10,688 nt of DNA from Ruminococcaceae bacterium UBA5423 (GTDB lineage: Bacteria; Bacillota; Clostridia; Oscillospirales; Acutalibacteraceae), in contig DHNF01000062.1 of NCBI GenBank assembly GCA_002409375.1, positions 25,830 to 36,517 of the forward strand, in the 5' to 3' direction. Numbering within the stretch: the stretch's first letter is position 1; every line of letters begins with the position of its first letter. The notes beneath the pieces were generated by a model that saw nothing but the letters and a program-made list of their open reading frames with translations, searched no databases and had not been told where the DNA came from. Positions 1 to 6,691 of this stretch are shown here, piece by piece. Both the position numbers and the translations under genes were made by a program.

Positions 1-1211
1 GTATCTTGATATTCATCAACCATTATATATTCAAAGCTTTCGGACAATTTAGCTGCAACCGGTGTTTTTTTGCCGTTTTCATCAATCAATATTCTCAGTG
101 CTAAATGTCCCATATCGTTAAAATCCACAAGACCACGTTGCCTCTTTTTTTGCGAAAAGAGCTGCTCATAACGGTACACCGCGTCAAAAAGAATTGCTGA
201 CATTCCCGACATGGCTGAAATATCAGCACGACATTGTTCAACACTTCCGCAAAAGAGTGCAGACAGTTTGTCGCGTAACACTTTTTTTGCCTTGTCTCGC
301 AATTCTTTTACGCGCTGTTTTCGTGTTTCGTCATGGTATTTGCGAAGCTGAGGCAGCGTTTTAAAATTGCATAGCCCTGCTGCCATATCCCTTGCCTCTT
401 GCCACGATTTATTAACAATCTGTCCCGACGCCTCTTTAAGTAGAGTCAGCTCATCTTCAAGAGTGTCAAGGTATTTTTCGGCCATCACCGGCTCTTGTCC
501 TGCAAGCGCCACTGCACGCGATATAAGTGATGCTGCACTCAATATCAAATTCTGTGCGTGGTCAAGCACAACACGCCCCCAGGGCATTTGTTCGATTGGG
601 GCATTAGAAGTATACATGGCCTGTTTTTCTTCAAGCCACTTTTCGGGAAATGGATGAGACTGCACAAAATCATATATACTCAAAATCGTTTTTATTAATA
701 CTTCATCGTCCTTACCGGGACTGAGCAGTGCGGCAAGCTCACAAAACAGAGGGTCTCCCTGCCTATAAAGCTCTTCAACTACTTCATTTACCGCTTCGTC
801 TGCAAGCTGTGCAGCTTCGGTCTCATCGACAACACGAAACTGGGGAGTCAGTCCCGCTAAATGGAAATGATCACGCAAAAGAGCCGAGCAAAATGCATCT
901 ACTGTGCTTATATTTGCATTGGCAAGCAGCATTTGCTGTCGCTGCAGCCGTGTGTCTTCGGGGTTTTTCGCAATGCAATCCGACAGAGCAGATGAAAGCC
1001 TTTGTTTCATTTCTGACGCAGCGGCTTTGGTAAAAGTGACTACAAGTAATTTATCAATATCTACGGGATCTTGATTGCCGGTTATCAAGTTTATCACACG
1101 CTGGACAAGTACCGAGGTCTTGCCCGACCCCGCCGCAGCCGATACCAAAAGCGTGCCGCCGCGTGCCCCTATGCATTTGCGCTGCTCATCTGTCCATTTT
1201 CGCTTGTGCAT
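1..1211 (-). CDS. addA: AddA, helicase-nuclease subunit of AddAB (N-terminal part, runs off left edge)
   Basis: The first 403 codons are present and open to the window edge. The family is usually about 1200 residues, so roughly a third is seen. AddA is the UvrD-type 3'-5' helicase and one of the two nucleases of AddAB, which resects double-strand breaks up to Chi for RecA loading in the cytoplasm. Visible motifs are a Q-motif-like WTDEQ (residues 6-10), Walker A SAAAGSGKTS with Lys31, motif Ia VVTFTKAAASEMKQRL, the family-typical segment ANISTVDAFCSALLRDHF, and the Walker B/motif II VDEYQD at residues 398-403, cut by the edge. The C-terminal RecB-type nuclease domain lies outside the window. 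The start ATG at 1211 has a strong GGAGGT site just upstream (1216-1221) and lies inside the end of addB in another frame. Identification is firm; only completeness of the rest is unknown. Confidence 0.96.
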   Translation of the reverse strand, partial: MHKRKWTDEQRKCIGARGGTLLVSAAAGSGKTSVLVQRVINLITGNQDPVDIDKLLVVTFTKAAASEMKQRLSSALSDCIAKNPEDTRLQRQQMLLANANISTVDAFCSALLRDHFHLAGLTPQFRVVDETEAAQLADEAVNEVVEELYRQGDPLFCELAALLSPGKDDEVLIKTILSIYDFVQSHPFPEKWLEEKQAMYTSNAPIEQMPWGRVVLDHAQNLILSAASLISRAVALAGQEPVMAEKYLDTLEDELTLLKEASGQIVNKSWQEARDMAAGLCNFKTLPQLRKYHDETRKQRVKELRDKAKKVLRDKLSALFCGSVEQCRADISAMSGMSAILFDAVYRYEQLFSQKKRQRGLVDFNDMGHLALRILIDENGKKTPVAAKLSESFEYIMVDEYQD

Positions 1212-4200
1212 GGTGACCTCCGTTTTTAAGTTCTTTTAATATATCGGCATCGTCTCTTTTTGCTATGAAACGCACAGGATCATAGGGTTCGTGTCCGCAA
1301 ACCGATCTAAACTCACACCAGCGACACGCATCAACCTGACCCATTGCCGGCAATGCAGCAATGTCTCCCGAACGCAGTGTATTTGCCATATCAACGAGCA
1401 GACCTTCCATCTTCTTTTTAAGAAGTCCAAACTGTTCAAGGGACGCAATGTCCGAACCGCGCTTAAAACCGCCGTTTGCATCTGTTTTGGCGGGAATAAA
1501 TATTCCGGCGGCACTCGCTTCCATTGCCTCGACAATTTCAGCATCATCAATTAATAGACCGTTCATCCTAAGCATTTTTATTTGCTCACGCTCTACAGTT
1601 TGCTCATCAGCATCTCGCTGTACTTGCACTACCGGCAGCTTTGCCGGCAGATAAAGAACGCCTGCCGGCGCCACTTCGCCATATCGTTCACTGCCGTTTT
1701 GCCATATAGTAAACAGGTACAAAAGCATCTGCACATTTATGCCTTCAATAACATCGGATAGGCGAAACTTTCTTGCGCCGGTTTTATAATCAATTACTCT
1801 GACAAATGAAACACCGTTGTGCTTGTAAACATCTACACGGTCAATCTTGCCATAAACCCGCACCTTGCAACCATCAGGCAGAGTTAGCACAACGGGAGGA
1901 ATAAAGGGCTCATCTTCGTTGGTGGGATATCCAACATTCAACTCGAAATCTACGGGCACAAACCTGCTTTGCCGCATCTCACACACAACTTGCCACAGCA
2001 GTGCGCCCGCAACCTTTGCAAGCCGGTTAAGCAATGCTTCAAAACGGCTCGGTTTGTCTTGTATTCCACCCATTACATCGTTTGCATATTGGCGCACAGC
2101 GTCTGCTGCATCAGTATATACATCTCTTTTATCAAGCTTGTCAAAGCCCATTTTTGCATATTCCGGAACAACGTGCTCCATTACCCAGTGGGCAAGAGTT
2201 CCGAAAGCTAAAGCGTCTAAATCGGCGGTGCGGCGTGGCTCGGCTTTAAGACCGTATTTGCAATAATAGGCAAAACGGCACAGGTGATATGACTCGACCC
2301 GCGATGCCGACAGGTTTATATCTTTGCCGAAAAGACGGCGCGCACATTCGCTGTCGACAAACGATGCAGGCTTTTTGGCTGATGCGCTGTCAAGTGCCGA
2401 AAGACGGTGGGCATACTGCTCGTGTTGTGAAAACAATTGTCGGAGTGCGGCTGACCGAGCCGTCGGTTGTCTCCACATAGACGCGGCATATTCAAATGCA
2501 TCGCGTTCTGATTCGGGCAGCCAATCGCCCGTGTTTAAATTCTCAATAAAAAGGCATTGGGGCAGTATGTTACGAAGTTTGTGTACAATAATTGATGGAG
2601 ATTTAGTTTCGCCGGCAGCGTCAGAAAGTATGTAACTCACCACCAACTTTTCCAACGGTGCTGCAACTGCGGAATAGGCAAAAAAGCGTTCCTCCAATGC
2701 AATGGTTTCTGCTGTGTCGGACAGATTTAGCCCGTTTAAAATTAACTTGCGCCGTTCTTGTTCTGTTAATATTCCGTGATGGGTTGTATAGGCGGGAAAC
2801 ACACCCTCGTTTGCACCAATAATAAATACTGTCTTAGGCGACGAAAAGCGTATGCGGTCTGCCGCACCCACTTGCACCGCATCCAAGCTTTGCGGCAAGG
2901 CGCCCATATCCGCAAGCCCCGCAATCATGCGTAACAATGCCGTCATCTGCTTAGGTTTGCAAGGCTGATTTGCAAAAATAACTGCAATTTTATCAAGCAA
3001 CTGCATCGTCAAATCCCATATTTGCTCCATGCGTTCGGCAAGAGAATGCTCGCCAATTTTGTCAAGCCCATATATCCGCATTCGTGTTAGTCTGTCTGCA
3101 CGCACATCCATTAAATATTGATACAGTGCTTTAGCAAAGTCATGTCCGTTAGCTCCCGAACTGAAAAGCGTGTTGTACAGCTTTTCAAGTGGCCGCATAA
3201 TTCTGCGGCGCAGTAAATTCAAATACCAAAGCCGTTTGGCTGCCGTACTGTCAAGACGCATATCTAACCCGTCGGGGTTGCCTGTCCATTCAGTGCGCCA
3301 TTGTGCACCATTAATATGCCACATAAGCACATAATTTTCGATTAATGAAACTGATCTTGTTGAAAACCCCGCAAGCCCTGTTTTTAAAAGGCGCAGAATA
3401 TCGTCGGTGTCAAAACCGCCGGTGACCGTATCAAGTGCAGACAAAGCCAGAGTTATCAGCGGTTCGGTCAGTATGTCGGCACGCTCATCTAATATATAGG
3501 GTATACTCTGCTTTTGCAGGGCGGCATCAAGAATGCCGTGATAATCATTTAAATTGCGCGCAACAATGGCATAATCACGGCATCTGCCCCCTTGTATGCG
3601 CAAACGGCGGCGAATTTCCCTTGCAACAAAGTCGCATTCCTCGTATATATCACAACACGAAACAATCATTACATCATCGTTTGGCTGTTCATAAATGTCC
3701 GGACACGGCGAAAACAGCCCAGCCTCGGCAGCTTTTAAAGCATCGTTTGATGTACGCAAATTAGTGTTTAAAATCTGCACCTTAGCAACTTCAACGCCAT
3801 CTTGCCGGGCAATATCACGCAGGTGTGCGGCAGTATGGGCAACAGGTGAAAACAAGCTGTAACTTGACGATTTTTCATCGATACTGTCGGCGCACAATGT
3901 CACGGTTACGATGCGTGCCTGCCGCATAAGTACACGCAGCACCTCGATTTCCGGAGCTGTAAATCCTTTGAACGAGTCGACAAACACATGCGCGTCCCTG
4001 ACCATGTCGCTTTGTGGCAGCTTGTTTTTTAACGCCGCAAGATTATCAAGCGGATCAATATAATGAATATTGCTATCCTTATCATTGCTGTCATTTAATC
4101 CGGTTGCGCCGGCTACCAACGCTTCGTATGTATTATAAAGCAGCGCAATTTCGCTTAGTTTGCGGTGCAAAGCACCATCCCGTAGTGATGCAGCCGTTTT

Positions 4201-4614
4201 TTCCAAATCAAGGGGCGTAATTCCACATTGCTTAAGCTCTAAAACCGTGTGCAGCAGTGTGCTGACAACGCCCGGATCATCGGCTGCACCGCGATACAAA
4301 ACAAGCCCATCGGCAACAAGCTCAACTGCACGGCTCATCATCAGCGTACGCGATGCATCGTCCATTCTGCGCCCGGCAAGACCGCCGGTTTCACGAAGCA
4401 CCTGCTCGGACAAACGCGTAAAGCTCAACACGCGCACGCGGGTTGCCATGCGTGGCCCAAGCCGACGCAACAAGGCACGTTCGCTTTCAAAAGAAAACTG
4501 TTCAGGTACAAGCAAGATAAGTTTGTCGCTTCCGGACCAAGCCAAGTCACACAGCCTGCTGTATACCTCATGTGTTTTACCGGTCCCCGATCGACCCAAA
4601 ATCAACTGAAGCAT
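1186..4614 (-). CDS. addB: AddB, nuclease and Fe-S subunit of AddAB
   Basis: This complete 1142-residue protein matches the family's usual length of about 1150-1170. AddB is the partner of AddA. In the studied Bacillus enzyme it supplies Chi recognition and the nuclease acting on the 5'-ended strand. Near the N-terminus are a Walker A loop GRSGTGKT (residues 7-14, Lys13) and the family-typical LLVPEQFSFESERALL. The C-terminal RecB-type nuclease domain shows GKIDRVD (about 922-928) and VIDYKTG with Asp942 and Lys944 as likely catalytic residues. Four cysteines fit the AddB 4Fe-4S staple: Cys779 in YHLCRFAYYC, then Cys1097, Cys1100 and Cys1106 in the spacing C-x2-C-x5-C. All key residues are intact. 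The ATG at 4614 is preceded by a GAGGGGG stretch about eight bases upstream, and Walker A at residue 7 fits a start here. The gene leads the addB-addA operon. Confidence 0.97.
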   Translation of the reverse strand: MLQLILGRSGTGKTHEVYSRLCDLAWSGSDKLILLVPEQFSFESERALLRRLGPRMATRVRVLSFTRLSEQVLRETGGLAGRRMDDASRTLMMSRAVELVADGLVLYRGAADDPGVVSTLLHTVLELKQCGITPLDLEKTAASLRDGALHRKLSEIALLYNTYEALVAGATGLNDSNDKDSNIHYIDPLDNLAALKNKLPQSDMVRDAHVFVDSFKGFTAPEIEVLRVLMRQARIVTVTLCADSIDEKSSSYSLFSPVAHTAAHLRDIARQDGVEVAKVQILNTNLRTSNDALKAAEAGLFSPCPDIYEQPNDDVMIVSCCDIYEECDFVAREIRRRLRIQGGRCRDYAIVARNLNDYHGILDAALQKQSIPYILDERADILTEPLITLALSALDTVTGGFDTDDILRLLKTGLAGFSTRSVSLIENYVLMWHINGAQWRTEWTGNPDGLDMRLDSTAAKRLWYLNLLRRRIMRPLEKLYNTLFSSGANGHDFAKALYQYLMDVRADRLTRMRIYGLDKIGEHSLAERMEQIWDLTMQLLDKIAVIFANQPCKPKQMTALLRMIAGLADMGALPQSLDAVQVGAADRIRFSSPKTVFIIGANEGVFPAYTTHHGILTEQERRKLILNGLNLSDTAETIALEERFFAYSAVAAPLEKLVVSYILSDAAGETKSPSIIVHKLRNILPQCLFIENLNTGDWLPESERDAFEYAASMWRQPTARSAALRQLFSQHEQYAHRLSALDSASAKKPASFVDSECARRLFGKDINLSASRVESYHLCRFAYYCKYGLKAEPRRTADLDALAFGTLAHWVMEHVVPEYAKMGFDKLDKRDVYTDAADAVRQYANDVMGGIQDKPSRFEALLNRLAKVAGALLWQVVCEMRQSRFVPVDFELNVGYPTNEDEPFIPPVVLTLPDGCKVRVYGKIDRVDVYKHNGVSFVRVIDYKTGARKFRLSDVIEGINVQMLLYLFTIWQNGSERYGEVAPAGVLYLPAKLPVVQVQRDADEQTVEREQIKMLRMNGLLIDDAEIVEAMEASAAGIFIPAKTDANGGFKRGSDIASLEQFGLLKKKMEGLLVDMANTLRSGDIAALPAMGQVDACRWCEFRSVCGHEPYDPVRFIAKRDDADILKELKNGGHHAQAKMDR
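1216..1221 (-). promoter_or_regulatory. Ribosome binding site of addA, upstream of the addB stop codon
   Basis: Read on the minus strand, GGAGGT stands five bases before the addA ATG. It lies within the last codons of addB, so ribosomes finishing addB pass directly over it. This supports 1211 as the addA start and suggests translational coupling of the two subunits. Confidence 0.8.
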
Positions 4615-4651
4615 GCCGCCACCCCCTCAATTTAACAGATTTGTTTTACAT

Positions 4652-4681
4652 ATTGTATCATGATTTTTATCAATTCATCAA
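4652..4681 (-). promoter_or_regulatory. Probable sigma-A promoter of addBA
   Basis: On the minus strand there is a -10 TACAAT (4652-4657, five of six consensus) directly preceded by TGA, an extended -10 TGn. A -35-like TTGATG (4676-4681) lies 18 bases upstream. Transcription would start near 4645, giving a leader of about 30 bases that contains the addB ribosome site. The match is by eye only. The extended -10 makes it a good candidate, but read-through from the ABC operon upstream is also possible. Confidence 0.55.
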
Positions 4682-4785
4682 TTAAAATTAGAAAGTTTCC
4701 ATTGTGACGCATACTTGATTGCCATCGAGTAATTTAATCGGAACGCCGGGGACGGCGTTCCGACAAGATTATAAATTTTTAATTG
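4679..4785. repeat. Candidate short palindromic or MITE-like intergenic element
   Basis: The GC-rich hairpin at 4738-4763 is embedded in AT-rich sequence that carries a nine-base inverted repeat at its outer edges: CAATTAAAA (4679-4687) against TTTTAATTG (4777-4785). The resulting unit of about 107 bases has no coding potential that I can support. AT-rich ends around a GC-rich central palindrome are typical of small dispersed elements in Clostridia. However, an AT-rich nine-mer can recur by chance, and only one copy is in this window, so the call is tentative. Confidence 0.28.
4738..4763. terminator. GC-rich hairpin after the ABC exporter operon, possible terminator
   Basis: A perfect ten-base stem is seen: TCGGAACGCC (4738-4747) pairs with GGCGTTCCGA (4754-4763) around a six-base loop. 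It begins about 33 bases past the stop codon of the smaller ABC subunit (4796) and lies upstream of the addB promoter, which is where a terminator for the ABC operon would sit. On the minus strand the stem is followed by ATTAAATTA rather than a clean T-run, so efficient intrinsic termination is uncertain. The perfect symmetry would also suit a dispersed palindromic repeat. Confidence 0.4.
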
Positions 4786-4795
4786 AATATTAGTA

Positions 4796-6691
4796 TTAGG
4801 TACTTTGAACAGCGTTATCAAATTGACTGTCATACAGGTGTTTGTAAAAACCGTTATTTGCCATGAGTTCGTCGTGCGTTCCCTGCTCCACAATATCCCC
4901 GTTGTCCATGCACAAGATACGGTCAGCGTTGCGTATCGTCGACAACCGATGTGCAATAATAAATGAGGTGCGTCCCACCATAAGATGGTCCATCGCCTTT
5001 TGAATTAACACCTCGGTCCGTGTGTCAACAGAGCTTGTGGCTTCGTCCAGTATAAGAATTTTAGGATCGGCAAGAATAACACGTGCTATTGTTAAGAGCT
5101 GTTTTTGACCGAGAGAGATATTGCTTGCCTCCTCGTTGAGTACCAAATCATAGCCGCCCGGTAGTGTGCGCACAAAATGGTCGACTTGAGCGGCCTTTGC
5201 AGCAGCAATCACCATATCATCGTCGGCATCTAACCTGCCATAGCGTATATTGTTCCTTATACTTGCGTTATAGAGCCATGTGTCCTGCAGCACCATACCA
5301 AACAGTGAACGCAGTTCGGATCGCGAAAAGTCACGTATGTCGTACCCATCCACAAGTATTGCGCCTTCATTAACATCGTAAAACCGCATAAGAAGCTTGA
5401 CAATTGTTGTTTTGCCGGCACCCGTAGGACCGACAATTGCTATTTTCTGCCCGGGAAATATATTGGCACTGAAATCATGGATTATCGGCTTGCCCGATTC
5501 ATAACCGAAATGAACATGAGCAAACTGTACACTTCCTTTAATATCTACAAGCGTGTCGGTTTCGGGCGTGGATTCGTCAATGCGGACATTAACAAGAGGC
5601 ATTTCGGGCTTTTCCTCTTCTTCTGCCAAAAATTCAAACACACGCTCAGATGCTGCCGCAGTTGACTGCAAAATATTAGTAATATTGGCAAGCTGACCAA
5701 TCGGTTGTGTAAACTGTCTAACATATTGCAAAAATGCCTGTATATCGCCAATGCTGATGCGCCCCTGTGTTGCGAGCCAGCCACCGAGAATGCAGACGGC
5801 TACATACCCCAAATTTGAAACAAACTGCATTATCGGCATCATCAGCCCTGCAAAAAATTGAGATTTCCAAGCCGAGCCATATAATTTGTTGTTTATTGTT
5901 TCAAAAGCCCCAACAGATGCTTTTTCACGGTTGAACGCCTTTATTACAAGGTGGCCGCCATACATTTCCTCAACATGGCCGTTAAGGTGCCCAAGATACT
6001 CCTGCTGGGCAGCAAAATGCTTTTGTGAATGCTTTATCAGCGTCATTACAACACCCATAGACAGCGGCACAATGATTAAGGAAACCAATGTCATAAGCCA
6101 GCTTATGGAAAACATCATTAAGAGAATTCCAACTATTAGCGTAGTTGATGTAATTATCTGTGAAATACTTTGGTTTAGAGTGTGCGCCAGAGTATCAATG
6201 TCATTTGTTATCCTTGACAACACTTCGCCATGACTTGTTTTGTCAAAATAACTTAAGGGGAGACGGTTTATTTTTTCTGCCACATCGTTACGCAGGTTGT
6301 AAGTGACTTTCATTGATACGCCTGTCATTATCCAACCCTGCAAATACGAAAGTACCGAACTGATAACATATAACAAAAGCAAAAACAGTAAAATACTGCT
6401 TATTTTATTAAAATCAATTCCTCTTCCTGTGCCTGTAATTTTGCTCATTATGCCTTCGACGAGTGTATTTGTTGCCCTGCCAAGTATTTTTGGCCCGACA
6501 ATTGCAAATATCATAGAAGTAACTGCAAAAACCAAGACGCCGAGCATACGAAACTTAAAGCGCGCAAGATGGTGCGCAAGTTTTTTCATTGCTCCTTTAA
6601 AATCCTTGGGCTTCTCCCCCGCCATGCTCATAGGTCCGTGTCCCATTGGCCCTCTGGGGCGGCGTTGTGCAGGTTTTTTTGAGCCGCTCAT
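4796..6691 (-). CDS. ABC exporter half-transporter, subunit with catalytic Glu (631 aa)
   Basis: This is a type IV (multidrug-type) ABC exporter half: a membrane domain (residues about 45-345) and a C-terminal ATPase domain. Membrane segments include 47-67, 98-119, 178-194 and 197-218. The ATPase shows Walker A GPTGAGKT (421-428, Lys427), a Q-loop in GMVLQDTWLYNAS, Walker B LILDE with Asp549 and catalytic Glu550, D-loop SSVD and switch His581 (IIAHRLS). The signature reads NISLGQKQ; Leu527 stands where LSGGQ proteins have Gly and relatives often have Gln. The N-terminus is basic and rich in Gly, Pro, Met and His (residues 10-24). Its ATG overlaps the stop of the 741-residue partner by four bases and has AGGAGG seven bases upstream. 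With that partner it likely forms a heterodimer in the cell membrane. The substrate cannot be told from sequence; drugs, lipids or peptides are all possible. Confidence 0.93.
   Translation of the reverse strand: MSGSKKPAQRRPRGPMGHGPMSMAGEKPKDFKGAMKKLAHHLARFKFRMLGVLVFAVTSMIFAIVGPKILGRATNTLVEGIMSKITGTGRGIDFNKISSILLFLLLLYVISSVLSYLQGWIMTGVSMKVTYNLRNDVAEKINRLPLSYFDKTSHGEVLSRITNDIDTLAHTLNQSISQIITSTTLIVGILLMMFSISWLMTLVSLIIVPLSMGVVMTLIKHSQKHFAAQQEYLGHLNGHVEEMYGGHLVIKAFNREKASVGAFETINNKLYGSAWKSQFFAGLMMPIMQFVSNLGYVAVCILGGWLATQGRISIGDIQAFLQYVRQFTQPIGQLANITNILQSTAAASERVFEFLAEEEEKPEMPLVNVRIDESTPETDTLVDIKGSVQFAHVHFGYESGKPIIHDFSANIFPGQKIAIVGPTGAGKTTIVKLLMRFYDVNEGAILVDGYDIRDFSRSELRSLFGMVLQDTWLYNASIRNNIRYGRLDADDDMVIAAAKAAQVDHFVRTLPGGYDLVLNEEASNISLGQKQLLTIARVILADPKILILDEATSSVDTRTEVLIQKAMDHLMVGRTSFIIAHRLSTIRNADRILCMDNGDIVEQGTHDELMANNGFYKHLYDSQFDNAVQST

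Noticed and set aside
367..1033. Plus-strand open frames opposite addA
   Set aside because: They overlap the clear AddA frame throughout. Their translations are low-information and show no known motif.
1291..4635. Many open frames on the plus strand opposite addB, up to about 149 codons
   Set aside because: They are antisense shadows of a gene with complete, well-conserved motifs. They lack recognisable domains and have no consistent ribosome sites.
4678..4956. A 92-codon minus-strand frame covering the end of the small ABC gene and the gap after it
   Set aside because: It overlaps the conserved switch-loop region of the ABC gene in another frame and continues through the hairpin, and no ribosome site was found for it.
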